A DNA stretch of 64,000 nucleotides from Clostridia bacterium (GTDB taxonomy: Bacteria; Bacillota; Clostridia; Christensenellales; Aristaeellaceae). Numbering within the stretch: position 1 is the stretch's first letter; the number at the start of each line of letters is the position of its first letter. The stretch spans positions 1 through 64,000 of the forward strand of contig JAFROK010000052.1 of assembly GCA_017429695.1 (NCBI GenBank), read 5' to 3'. Under the pieces are notes generated by a model that searched no databases, had not been told where the DNA came from, and was given only the letters and a program-made list of their open reading frames with translations. The position numbers and the translations under genes are program-made. Shown one piece after another: positions 33,257 through 43,839 of the stretch.

Positions 33257-34223
33257 GATGGAAAACCATCCGGACGTGAAAACCCGCCGCCTGTCCAGGG
33301 ACCGGATCCGTAAATTCTTTATGGGATCCCGGGAGAAGAACGGACTGATCAAGCTTGTCATGATCTACGGGCTGCTGATCTGCATCGGATTTATATACCT
33401 GTATCCGATCCTGTACATGATCTCGGCATCATTCATGACGCTGGATGACCTGCTGGATTCATCCATTCAGTGGATTCCTTCCTCCCTGAATTTTGCCAAT
33501 TACCGCCAGGCAGGGCTTTCCATGGATTACTGGAATTCGCTGCTTCAGTCATTGATGATAGCCGGCCTGCCGACACTGTGCAATCTTGTTTCCTGCGCAT
33601 TGACCGGATACGGACTGGCCCGGTATAAATTCCGCGGCAGGGGAGTTGTGATCGGCCTGATCATCCTGACGTTTGTGCTTCCCAGCCAGATCACGATGAT
33701 TCCGACCTACAGCATGTACGCACGGCTGAAGATCCTGAACAAGGTATGGGCTTTCATTATTCCGGCACTGGTGGCCCAGGGACTGAATGCGCCGATCTTC
33801 ATCATGATATTCTGGCAGTTTTTCCGGACGGTGCCGCAGGCGCTGGTGGAGGCTTCCAAGATTGACGGTGCGGGACATCTTAAGAGCTTTTTTTCCATTG
33901 CGCTGCCCAGCGCAGCGCCGGCGTTTATCACGGTTGCCCTGTTCTCCTTCGTATGGTACTGGAATGAATTCTACCTGACACAGCTTTTTGTGCATGGCGT
34001 ACTGGTTGAGAGCAACCTGACGACACTGATTATCCAGGTACAGAAATTCGGAACGAATTATTCGGCATATGCACAGACAGCGAAAAGCGGGGCAACCAAC
34101 CTGAATGAATCCATCCGGATGGCCGGGACGCTGATAGCGGTTCTGCCTCTGCTGATTCTGTATTTTGTGCTCCAGCGGCACTTTGTGGAAAGCATTGACC
34201 GGACGGGAATTACAGGAGAATAA
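33222..34223 (+). CDS. Carbohydrate ABC transporter permease (second system, MalG-like)
   Basis: The 333-residue permease has an N-terminal cytoplasmic tail of about 45 residues, six membrane segments and the EAA loop EASKIDGAGHLKSFFSIALP. AAAGGAGG at 33205-33212, inside the preceding gene, serves ATG 33222. With the previous permease and the binding protein encoded next it completes a second importer, again without an ATPase. Confidence 0.9.
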   Translation: MQKSITVPPFAEMENHPDVKTRRLSRDRIRKFFMGSREKNGLIKLVMIYGLLICIGFIYLYPILYMISASFMTLDDLLDSSIQWIPSSLNFANYRQAGLSMDYWNSLLQSLMIAGLPTLCNLVSCALTGYGLARYKFRGRGVVIGLIILTFVLPSQITMIPTYSMYARLKILNKVWAFIIPALVAQGLNAPIFIMIFWQFFRTVPQALVEASKIDGAGHLKSFFSIALPSAAPAFITVALFSFVWYWNEFYLTQLFVHGVLVESNLTTLIIQVQKFGTNYSAYAQTAKSGATNLNESIRMAGTLIAVLPLLILYFVLQRHFVESIDRTGITGE

Positions 34224-34236
34224 CGGATCGGGGTTA

Positions 34237-34254
34237 TTTAAGCAGAAGCTTAAA
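34237..34254. repeat. Intercistronic stem-loop, copy 1
   Basis: TTTAAGC-AGAA-GCTTAAA, flanked by GGTTA upstream and ACAATAAATCAATTTATTT downstream. It is nearly identical to the element at 35847-35865. Confidence 0.65.
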
Positions 34255-34289
34255 CAATAAATCAATTTATTTCAAAAGGAGGAATCCCA

Positions 34290-35840
34290 ATGAGCAAGAA
34301 ACTGGTATCCTGGCTCCTGGTTCTGGCCCTGCTGCTGGGCTGTGTCAGCCTGGCTGCTGCGGACGGTGTGTCCGGTGAAACGGAAGAGGTCGTCATTGAC
34401 GGTATTACCTATCACAAGGCAACGGACATGACGACAGATCCGATCGAACTGACGTATTTCCATTTCGACCAGGATGAAACCGTGAAGCTGCTGGCTGAGC
34501 GCTTCATGCAGATCTATCCAAACATCAAGGTGACGGTTCAGTATGAAAATGTATCCACCTATGACGATACCCTGCTGACCCTGATGGGTAACAGCGGCGG
34601 CGGACTGAAGCCGGATGTGATTATGTATTCCGACTGTGACTTCGCCCTTTCCAATATGCTGCTGCGCGATATTTCCGAATACTGGGATTCCGATCCGGAA
34701 ACGCAGCAGATTGCTTCCACGATCAACAGCGCCGGCGTCGGTACATTTATGACGAAAGCCCGGTACGCAGTTCCTGTCAAGTTCTTCCCGACGGGCATGT
34801 ATATCGACCTGAATGTGCTGGAAAACCTGAATATTGAAATGCCCGACCGCAACTGGACCTGGGAAGATATGATCCAGCTGATCAAAGACGCTACTGTTCC
34901 GAACTCTCCCGACGGAATTGCATACTATGGCTGCGGCTATTATAACCGGCTGGATTCTTATTACGGCATTGCCGCATCCCAGGACATTATCGGTGAGTTC
35001 GGCTTTGACGGAAAAGATTTTGACCTGTCCGTATGGGCTGTCGGCGAACAGGAATTCTCCGACCTGAAACTGGGCGGTTATATTGCCCCCTCCACAGAAA
35101 CCCAGGAAATGGAAGACTGGCTGGATGACTGGGAAGCCTGGTGCGGCGCTTCCGGACATGTGGCGCTGTTTACCGAAGCCTTCTGGACCTATCAGGGAAC
35201 CTGGGCAACAGACGCCTACAAGCAGTACAACCTGGACATCATTCCTTACGTTGTTCCCGCGGTCAGCGAGGAGGACGCTTCCAAGGACCATCACACGATC
35301 GCCACGATTGACTTCGGCGGAATTACACCCTCCTGTGAACATCCCAGGGAGGCCTATGAACTGCTGAAGTTCATGAGCTTCGGCATCGACGGTTGGAAGA
35401 CCAGGATCCAGATCTATAACGACGAGAGCAAGACGAATGCCTCCGGCCTGGCGCTGAAGCACGACGTGATGCCGTGCCCGATCACGACGGACGAAGAGGT
35501 ATGGAACGCCTACATTGACATGTACTGCAAGGGAATGGACGAGGAGCATGTGGAATGCTGGCGGGAATATTTTGCCAGCTGCATGCAGCCGATTCCCTAT
35601 GGCTGGACCTCCATTGCCGGCTACTGGAATTACTGTGATGAATACTTCAACAGCATCGGTATCCATGACCTGGTGGACAAGGGCAAGGCCAAGGCGGCGG
35701 ATTATGCCGATGAAGCGACCCGGATGGCAAACCTGTACCACGCCACCGCGATGCTGCGCTACTTCGGACCGGACGGATACAACGTCCTGAGCGAAGACGA
35801 GATAGCGGAATATACACAGATGGTTGCGGACAATTCGTAA
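34290..35840 (+). CDS. Extracellular solute-binding protein (second ABC system)
   Basis: This 516-residue protein has a signal peptide with a possible lipobox (LLLGC, Cys18) or a cleavage site at AAA-DG. The mature protein is a family 1 solute-binding protein, with ELTYFHFDQDETVKLLAERFMQIYP and YAVPVKFFPTGMYIDLNVLE as characteristic segments. Many Trp and Tyr residues in the second half suit sugar stacking. It is framed by identical intercistronic stem-loops at both ends, which could raise its mRNA level above that of the permeases. Substrate is inferred to be an arabino-oligosaccharide. Confidence 0.9.
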   Translation: MSKKLVSWLLVLALLLGCVSLAAADGVSGETEEVVIDGITYHKATDMTTDPIELTYFHFDQDETVKLLAERFMQIYPNIKVTVQYENVSTYDDTLLTLMGNSGGGLKPDVIMYSDCDFALSNMLLRDISEYWDSDPETQQIASTINSAGVGTFMTKARYAVPVKFFPTGMYIDLNVLENLNIEMPDRNWTWEDMIQLIKDATVPNSPDGIAYYGCGYYNRLDSYYGIAASQDIIGEFGFDGKDFDLSVWAVGEQEFSDLKLGGYIAPSTETQEMEDWLDDWEAWCGASGHVALFTEAFWTYQGTWATDAYKQYNLDIIPYVVPAVSEEDASKDHHTIATIDFGGITPSCEHPREAYELLKFMSFGIDGWKTRIQIYNDESKTNASGLALKHDVMPCPITTDEEVWNAYIDMYCKGMDEEHVECWREYFASCMQPIPYGWTSIAGYWNYCDEYFNSIGIHDLVDKGKAKAADYADEATRMANLYHATAMLRYFGPDGYNVLSEDEIAEYTQMVADNS

Positions 35841-35846
35841 CGGTTA

Positions 35847-35865
35847 TTTAAGCGTTAAGCTTAAA
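35847..35865. repeat. Intercistronic stem-loop, copy 2
   Basis: TTTAAGC-GTTAA-GCTTAAA, again preceded by GGTTA and followed by ACAATAAACAATTTATTT. The loop differs from copy 1 while the stem and flanks are kept. Confidence 0.65.
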
Positions 35866-35900
35866 CAATAAACAATTTATTTACGGAGGAGGAACCCACT

Positions 35901-37379
35901 ATGAAGAAATGGTTAGCCTTGATCCTGTGCGCAGCGATGATGCTGCTGGTGTGCAGCCTGGCTGCAGCCGAAGGAACCGATCTGCCGGAAGCCTTTGCCC
36001 ACATCACGTTTGACGGTGAAGACGAAGGCTACAAAGCAATGACCAACGGCGAAAAAGATGACAATGATCCCCTGCTGGACGGCGCCAACAAGAGCGTGAT
36101 CCCGGCGGAGGGTGTAACCTTCCAGTATGGCGAGGGCCCGGTCGGCAAAGCGCTGTTCCTGGACGGCACCTACGGCCTGGACCTGGGCCTGAAGCCCACC
36201 AACACCGACACCTGGACCGTGTCCTTCTGGGTAAACGCATCCCGGCTGTCTGACTACGGCCCGACCCTGCAGATCGGCTATAACATGGAAAGAGCCGATA
36301 ACGCGGCCAACGTGACCTGGATGAACGTTACCCAGACCAACTGGACCCCGAAGTATTTCCCGACAATCTGGAGCCGCAACGTGGCTTCCAATGCGGAAGA
36401 CGGCACAGCCTGCTGGCCCTGGATGGCTCCCTTCGCAGATGACGGCGCCATGATCGGCAAGCGGGAATGGGCGCTGTTCACCATCGTCTGCTCCGGCGAG
36501 GAACAGGTTGGCAGCAACGGCCAGAAAACGGTCGGCGCGCAGCTGTATGTGAACGGCGAACTCCGTTACGACTCCGCGGACAACTACGAAAACGGCACCT
36601 ACTTCACCTATACCTGGGATGCCACGCTGGCTCCCAACATCATGAAGCCCGGCGATGATACCTTCGAGAGCTTCTTCGGCGTCAATTTCTGGGATACCAT
36701 CTACAAGGGATATGTGGATGACCTGTATGTGTTCGATACCGCGCTGAACGCGGAACAGGTGGCGAAACTGTATGCCATGGGCAACCCGAACATCGAATCC
36801 CCCAAGGACGGTCCCGGCGCGGAAGCTGCACCGGAAGAGCCTGCTGCTCCTGCGGTTGAAGTTGCGATTACCGGAACAGCGGTCGGCGCTACGGACCTGA
36901 GCACCGGCTTCTGGGGCGCCCATTCCGACATCTGGGCAGTGCCTGCGGGCGAATCTGCCAGCGTAACCTTTACGGACTATGTTCCTGCAGAAGGAAGCAA
37001 CTGGAATACATTTGCCGTTGTGCTGCAGAATACCCCCACCGGCCACGGCGCTGACCAGGCGGAAGGCTATGCCGAGTATGCTGTGGTGCGCTGCGACAAC
37101 TTCGGATGGGGTGCCGGTTATGACGGAAATGAGAACCTGGTGCTGGACTGCAACTGGAACTGGGATACCTTCATGACCGATATGAACGGCGCGAAAGTCG
37201 TTGTGACGGTTACGAACAACGGCGAAACCGCGGATGTGCTTGCCAATATCACCACGCTGGCCGGTGCTGAATACTACCAGAGCTACAAGGGCGTTGCAGT
37301 GACCGGCGACCTGTACTTCTGCCTGGTGGTTGACAACAGCTGCCTGGATATCCTGGAAGCACCTGCCGTTGCCCAGTAA
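35901..37379 (+). CDS. Secreted LamG/concanavalin-like two-domain protein
   Basis: The 492-residue protein has a signal peptide (cleavage near AAA-EG), a LamG/laminin-G-like jelly roll (about 30-300; TWTVSFWVNAS and GYVDDLYVFDTALNAEQVAKLYAMG are typical), a Pro-Glu-Ala linker near 305-325, and a second beta-sandwich of about 165 residues rich in Trp, Asn and Asp. No catalytic motif was seen, so it is likely a carbohydrate-binding protein secreted to hold substrate. GGAGGAGGAA precedes ATG 35901. It is in the same operon as the second binding protein. Confidence 0.75.
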   Translation: MKKWLALILCAAMMLLVCSLAAAEGTDLPEAFAHITFDGEDEGYKAMTNGEKDDNDPLLDGANKSVIPAEGVTFQYGEGPVGKALFLDGTYGLDLGLKPTNTDTWTVSFWVNASRLSDYGPTLQIGYNMERADNAANVTWMNVTQTNWTPKYFPTIWSRNVASNAEDGTACWPWMAPFADDGAMIGKREWALFTIVCSGEEQVGSNGQKTVGAQLYVNGELRYDSADNYENGTYFTYTWDATLAPNIMKPGDDTFESFFGVNFWDTIYKGYVDDLYVFDTALNAEQVAKLYAMGNPNIESPKDGPGAEAAPEEPAAPAVEVAITGTAVGATDLSTGFWGAHSDIWAVPAGESASVTFTDYVPAEGSNWNTFAVVLQNTPTGHGADQAEGYAEYAVVRCDNFGWGAGYDGNENLVLDCNWNWDTFMTDMNGAKVVVTVTNNGETADVLANITTLAGAEYYQSYKGVAVTGDLYFCLVVDNSCLDILEAPAVAQ

Positions 37380-37402
37380 TCAGAACCAAGGATAACGGTA
37401 AT

Positions 37403-37439
37403 ATCCCGGGGAATGCTGTCCAGCGGCATTCCCCGGGAT
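37403..37439. repeat. Perfect 14-bp stem-loop before the GH51 gene
   Basis: ATCCCGGGGAATGC (37403-37416) and its complement at 37426-37439 with a 9-base loop. No T run follows, so RNA processing or partial attenuation is more likely than full termination. Confidence 0.6.
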
Positions 37440-37454
37440 CCGTCAAACCACTGA

Positions 37455-38984
<1,530 letters not shown>

Positions 38985-39006
38985 GCAAAATCAATATCGG
39001 TTACCA

Positions 39007-39056
39007 GGCTGCAGGCTGTGCCGGGGGAAAGTCCCGGCAGGGCCTGCAGCCTTTTT
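39007..39056 (+). terminator. Terminator of the arabinan operon
   Basis: GGCTGCAGGC (39007-39016) pairs with GCCTGCAGCC (39042-39051), with an inner stem CCGGG/CCCGG, followed by TTTTT. Confidence 0.9.
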
Positions 39057-39076
39057 CTGCGTCCGGTGAAAAACAG

Positions 39077-39105
39077 TTGACACATCCGGCAAATAAAGTT
39101 ACATT
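39077..39105 (+). promoter_or_regulatory. Promoter of adenine deaminase gene
   Basis: TTGACA (39077-39082), a 17-base spacer and TACATT (39100-39105). The leader to ATG 39201 is about 90 bases. A TATAATCCTG string at 39144-39153 recalls part of a purine riboswitch but the rest is absent. Confidence 0.65.
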
Positions 39106-39200
39106 ATAACGAGAATATTCGGCGCTATCATGACGGAAAAAAGATATAATCCTGCGGGCAGCAGATGGATTTGGCATAAGCAATATACGGAGGGAAAACC

Positions 39201-40910
39201 ATGGAACTGGAGAAATACATTGCCTGTTCGAAAGCATCCAGAAAACTGATTAAGGCGGACCTGGTGATTAAAAACGCCAGTATTGTCAATGTGTTTACGG
39301 ACCGGGTCGAGCCGGGGAACATTGCCATCAAAAACGGCATGATCGTCGGGATCGGAGACGACTACCAGGGGGAAGAAGAACTGGATATCCACGGGCAATA
39401 TGTAACGAGCGGATTCATCAATGCCCACCTCCACCTGGAATCCACGATGGTGAACCCGCAGGTGCTGATTGCCCAGGCTGCCATGCATGGAACGACGACT
39501 TTTATTGTGGATCCCCATGAGGCGGCGAACGTATCCGGAAAGGACGGAATCGACTACATCCTGGACCAGACGAAGTATTCGCCTGCGCATGTTTATGTCA
39601 TGATCGCTTCCTGCGTTCCCGCCACACCGATCGACGACAACGGTTTCCGGCTGACAGCACGGGAAATGGAACCCTATATCAGGAACCGACGGGTACTCGG
39701 TCTCGGCGAGGTAATGGATACACAGGCTGTGATCAACGGAGATCCGGAAATGAATGCCAAGATCCAGCTGTTTGACGGAAAGATCAAAGACGGACATGCG
39801 CCTTATCTTTCCCCGGAGGACCTGGCAGCCTATGTGATGGCCGGTATCACCACCGACCATGAAGGCACGAGCTACGAATACATCATGCGGGAGCGCGCCA
39901 TGGGCATGTTCTGCCTGATCCGGGAAGGCAGCGCCGCCAGGAGTCTGGAATCAATCGTCAGGGGCATTGTGGAAAACAATACCAATACGGAAGGATTCGG
40001 CTTCTGCACCGATGACCGCCATATCGATGATATTATCCGGGAAGGGGATATTGACAACAACGTGCGGAAAGCGGTCAGCATGGGCATCAGCCCGATTGCC
40101 GCCATCAAGATGGCGACCATTCAGCCGGCCCGGTGCTACGGGCTGCGCCGGACCGGGGCGGTGGCTCCGGGCTATGACGCGGACCTGGTTGTATGGGATT
40201 CCCTGAAGGATTTCAATGCCCAGATTGTATTTTACAACGGCCGCCGGATTGACGATATGCTCCGGATCAAGCCGGCTCCCTGCCCGCCGCAGCTGCTGGA
40301 CACGATCCGGCTGGCACAGATTGATCCGGAAAAGCTTGTGATCCGGCCTGGCGACAAGCCGTTCCCTGTGATCCGAATGCTTCCGGGAGAAATACTGACG
40401 GAACGGGTTGACATGACACTTCCCGGAACAGAAAACGGCGGCGTATTTATTCCGAACGGAGAAGTCAACAAGATTGCCACCTTTGAACGGCACCATTACA
40501 CAGGGAAAATCGGCGCCGGCGCTGTTGTCGGATTCGGGATCCGCGGAGGCGCAATCGCCTCATCGGTTTCCCATGACAGCCATAACATTATTGCCATCGG
40601 CGACAATGACGAGGATATCCTCCTGGCGGTGCGGGAACTGGAGAGAACACACGGCGGATATACCGTTGTGGAAAACGGGGAAGTATTCGACACACTGGAG
40701 CTTCCGGTGATGGGCCTCATCTCTGACAAAAGCTACAGCTATGTGAGCAAAAAGGTGCGGCGGATGACATCGAAGGCACATAAGATGGGCGTACCGAAAG
40801 ATATGGAGCCTTTCATTACGCTGTCCTTTATGGCGCTGCCGGTAATTCCCGAGATTCGCTGTACCCCGCGGGGAATCTTCTCTGTTACGGAATGGCGGAT
40901 GCTGACATAA
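39201..40910 (+). CDS. ade: Adenine deaminase
   Basis: The 569-residue amidohydrolase converts adenine to hypoxanthine and ammonia. Metal-binding residues appear in INAHLHLES and VDPHEA, with EVMD, TTDHEG and FCTDDRH as further conserved segments of bacterial adenine deaminases. The C-terminal adenine deaminase domain (about 400-569) is present with HDSHNIIAIG. GGAGGG precedes ATG 39201. It heads the purine cluster and feeds hypoxanthine to the molybdenum hydroxylases encoded downstream. Confidence 0.93.
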   Translation: MELEKYIACSKASRKLIKADLVIKNASIVNVFTDRVEPGNIAIKNGMIVGIGDDYQGEEELDIHGQYVTSGFINAHLHLESTMVNPQVLIAQAAMHGTTTFIVDPHEAANVSGKDGIDYILDQTKYSPAHVYVMIASCVPATPIDDNGFRLTAREMEPYIRNRRVLGLGEVMDTQAVINGDPEMNAKIQLFDGKIKDGHAPYLSPEDLAAYVMAGITTDHEGTSYEYIMRERAMGMFCLIREGSAARSLESIVRGIVENNTNTEGFGFCTDDRHIDDIIREGDIDNNVRKAVSMGISPIAAIKMATIQPARCYGLRRTGAVAPGYDADLVVWDSLKDFNAQIVFYNGRRIDDMLRIKPAPCPPQLLDTIRLAQIDPEKLVIRPGDKPFPVIRMLPGEILTERVDMTLPGTENGGVFIPNGEVNKIATFERHHYTGKIGAGAVVGFGIRGGAIASSVSHDSHNIIAIGDNDEDILLAVRELERTHGGYTVVENGEVFDTLELPVMGLISDKSYSYVSKKVRRMTSKAHKMGVPKDMEPFITLSFMALPVIPEIRCTPRGIFSVTEWRMLT

Positions 40911-40935
40911 TGATCCGTTTTTGCCTGCCCTGTAT

Positions 40936-40964
40936 TTGCTTTTCAGTCGATTGTTTTGTATAAT
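40936..40964 (+). promoter_or_regulatory. Promoter of the guaD-xdh operon
   Basis: TTGCTT (40936-40941), a 17-base spacer and a consensus TATAAT (40959-40964), about 70 bases before ATG 41036. Confidence 0.7.
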
Positions 40965-41035
40965 AAGAAGAAATCAGACAGACAGAAGCAACATATACCT
41001 GGCATCCATTACAACCGGATTTTTCCGGGAAGGGA

Positions 41036-42328
41036 ATGTACTTCAATTTGAGCAGAAGTTTCGTAATTAAAGGGCATATATGCCATACACCGGAGGCCGG
41101 ACGCCTTGAAATACGGGAAAATGCCTTTGCTGTCTGTGAAGAGGGAATCTGCCGGGGAATTTTCGATGAATTTCCGGAACGCTTCCGGAACCTGGAAATG
41201 ATTGACTGCAGCGGGGAGCTGATCCTGCCGGGCATGACGGACCTGCATATCCACGCGCCCCAGTTTGCCTACCGCGGAACCGGTATGGACTATGAGCTGC
41301 TGGACTGGCTGGACCAGGTTGCGTTTCCGGAAGAAAGCCGCTACGCGGACACGGCGTATGCCGAGGCGGCTTACAGGATATTTGCCCGGAAAATGAAGCA
41401 GAGCGCCACCACCCGGGCGGTCATCTTCGGCACCATTCATACGGAATCCACCCTGATCCTGATGAACAAGATGGAAGAAACCGGCCTGGTCAGCTTTGTG
41501 GGCAAGGTCAGCATGGACCGGAATTCGCCTCCGGAACTGACGGAACAGAATGCCCGGGAAGCCGCAAAGGAAGAACGGCGCTTTATTACGGAAAGCATCA
41601 AAGCTGGATACCGCAGGACGAAGCCGGTGGTTACACCCCGGTTTGTGCCCAGCTGTACGCAGGAACTGATGGCAGAGCTGGGGAAGATCCGGCGGGAATA
41701 CGGTCTTCCGGTTCAGTCCCATCTTTCGGAGAATCCCGGGGAAATAGAACTGGTTGCAGAGCTGGAACCGGAGGCCGCCTTCTACGGGGACGCCTACGAC
41801 CGTTACGGTCTGTTCGGCCGGGATGGCAACACGGTGATGGCCCACTGCGTATACTCCTCTCCGGAGGAAATACAGAGAATTAAAGCCAACGGGGTATGGG
41901 TGGCCCACTGCCCATCCTCCAACATGAACATCGCTTCGGGAATCGCGCCGGTCCGGCGGTACCTGGAGCAGGGAATTCGGATCGGACTGGGGACGGACGT
42001 TGCGGGCGGAACATCGGAATCCATGTTCCGGGCGGTGACGGACGCGATCCAGGTGTCCAAACTGTACTGGCGGCTTGTGGACCGGACGGCTAAGCCCCTG
42101 ACATTCCCGGAAAGCTTCTACCTGGCGACGAAGGGCGGCGGCGCTTTCTTCGGAAAGGCAGGGAGCTTTGAAGAGGGATATGCCTTTGACGCGGTGGTGC
42201 TGGACGATTCGGTGGAGCCGAGCGCACGGCCGCTTCCGGTACGGGACAGGCTTGAACGCGCGTTCTACCTGCAGCTGGACCGGCAGGGAATCACAATGAA
42301 AATTGCAGACGGGCAAATCATTATTTAA
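41036..42328 (+). CDS. guaD: Guanine deaminase
   Basis: The 430-residue amidohydrolase deaminates guanine to xanthine. Zinc ligands are visible in MTDLHIHAPQ, SHLSEN, AHCVYS and GTDVAGG, and FVPSC is the guanine deaminase variant of a conserved loop. It is cytoplasmic. The gene starts a long run of co-directional genes with short gaps; the next begins 29 bp after its stop. An ATP-independent source of xanthine for XDH is the evident role. A TTG at 41048 is a possible alternative start. Confidence 0.9.
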   Translation: MYFNLSRSFVIKGHICHTPEAGRLEIRENAFAVCEEGICRGIFDEFPERFRNLEMIDCSGELILPGMTDLHIHAPQFAYRGTGMDYELLDWLDQVAFPEESRYADTAYAEAAYRIFARKMKQSATTRAVIFGTIHTESTLILMNKMEETGLVSFVGKVSMDRNSPPELTEQNAREAAKEERRFITESIKAGYRRTKPVVTPRFVPSCTQELMAELGKIRREYGLPVQSHLSENPGEIELVAELEPEAAFYGDAYDRYGLFGRDGNTVMAHCVYSSPEEIQRIKANGVWVAHCPSSNMNIASGIAPVRRYLEQGIRIGLGTDVAGGTSESMFRAVTDAIQVSKLYWRLVDRTAKPLTFPESFYLATKGGGAFFGKAGSFEEGYAFDAVVLDDSVEPSARPLPVRDRLERAFYLQLDRQGITMKIADGQIII

Positions 42329-42357
42329 GAGCGGTTGTTCCGCAGGAGGGAAAAAAC

Positions 42358-43827
42358 ATGATTAACCTGACAATCAACGAACAGGGAAGAGCCAACAACA
42401 TTCAGCGGGCCAAGGAACAGCATATCATCATTCCGACGATTGCGCAGATGAAGGATCCTCAGACCATTCCGGAAAAGATCCGGGACCAGCTCAGGAACGT
42501 GGGCCTGTGGGACGTGAATCCGCTCAATCTGTTCCGTATCACCTGGAAGAATGAACCGAAGGAATCGGGCGGACTGTTCGGAAAGCCGAACTTCATCGTC
42601 CTGCCGCCTGAACTGACGGGCGTCAAGGCAAAGATTATGCTGATGGTCGGCAAGTATTTTCCGACAGGGTGCCACAAGGTTGGCGCATCCTTCGGCTGCC
42701 TTGTGCCGCGGCTGGTGACCGGCCAGTTTGACTCTTCCATGCACCGGGCCGTATGGCCCTCCACGGGCAATTACTGCCGGGGCGGCGCATTCAATTCCAA
42801 ACTTCTGAGCTGCCATTCTGTGGCGATTCTTCCTGAGGGAATGAGCAAGGAACGCTTTGAGTGGCTGAAGACAGTGGCCAGCGAGATTATCGCGACGCCC
42901 GGAACCGAATCCAACGTGAAAGAAATCTTTGACAAGACCCATGAACTGGAACAGGAACCGGACTGCATCATCTTCAACCAGTTCGCTGAAATGGGCAATT
43001 ATATGTGGCACTATCATGTGACCGGCAACGCCATTGCCGAGGCATTCAGGGAGATCAGCGGAGAAGGCGACCAGCTCTTCGGAGCCATATTCACCTCCGG
43101 CTCCGCCGGGACCATGGCGGCCGGCGACCGCATCAAAGACCTGTATCCGAAGGCCAAACTGGGCGTGGGCGAAGCGTTGCAGTGCCCGACGCTGCTGGAG
43201 AACGGCTTCGGCGCCCACCGGATCGAGGGAATCGGGGACAAGCATGTTCCGTGGATTCACAATGTGAAGAACACCGACCTGGTGGTCGATATCGATGACG
43301 AGGATTCCCAGAAGGTGCTGCGCCTGTTCAACGAGCCGGTCGGACGCGAATACCTGAAGAGCGCGGGCGTTCCGGAAGAGACGCTGAACAGCCTGGAACT
43401 CTTCGGAATATCCGGTATTGCCAACATGCTGTGCGCCATCAAGATGGCCAAATATTACGAACTGACCGAGCACGATGTGGTTGCCTCCGTAATGACGGAT
43501 TCCGCGGTGATGTATGCCTCCCGCGTAAAGGAACTGCAGGAAGAGGACGGCGCATACACCCGGGAGATGGCAGCTGTTGATTTCCACACCCATATCCTGG
43601 GCGAAAAGACCGACAACATGCTGGAGCTGACCTATCAGCAGCGGAAACGGGTGCATAACCTGAAATACTATACCTGGGTTGAACAGCAGGGCAAGACTTC
43701 CGAGGAACTGCAGAGCCTGTGGTATGACACCGCGCATACCTGGGACAGCGTGAAAGCGGACGCGGAAAAGGTGGATGAGCTGATCAACCAGTTCAACGAG
43801 GATACCGGACTGCTGAAGAACCTGTAA
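42358..43827 (+). CDS. Fold-type II PLP-dependent enzyme of unknown specificity
   Basis: The 489-residue protein resembles the tryptophan synthase beta/cysteine synthase superfamily. The PLP lysine is probably K107 in TGCHKVGASFG, and a phosphate-binding TSGSAGTMAAGD lies near residues 246-257. A substantial C-terminal helical extension follows. It is larger than most family members and does not look like YgeX. Position between guanine deaminase and XDH genes suggests a lyase or deaminase for a purine ring-opening product. Substrate is unknown; see the finding on the paired PLP enzymes. Confidence 0.75.
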   Translation: MINLTINEQGRANNIQRAKEQHIIIPTIAQMKDPQTIPEKIRDQLRNVGLWDVNPLNLFRITWKNEPKESGGLFGKPNFIVLPPELTGVKAKIMLMVGKYFPTGCHKVGASFGCLVPRLVTGQFDSSMHRAVWPSTGNYCRGGAFNSKLLSCHSVAILPEGMSKERFEWLKTVASEIIATPGTESNVKEIFDKTHELEQEPDCIIFNQFAEMGNYMWHYHVTGNAIAEAFREISGEGDQLFGAIFTSGSAGTMAAGDRIKDLYPKAKLGVGEALQCPTLLENGFGAHRIEGIGDKHVPWIHNVKNTDLVVDIDDEDSQKVLRLFNEPVGREYLKSAGVPEETLNSLELFGISGIANMLCAIKMAKYYELTEHDVVASVMTDSAVMYASRVKELQEEDGAYTREMAAVDFHTHILGEKTDNMLELTYQQRKRVHNLKYYTWVEQQGKTSEELQSLWYDTAHTWDSVKADAEKVDELINQFNEDTGLLKNL

Positions 43828-43839
43828 GGAGGGGTACGC

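Noticed and set aside
39106..39200. Possible purine riboswitch before adenine deaminase
   Set aside because: Only TATAATCCTG matches the consensus; the conserved loop segments and closing stem were not found.
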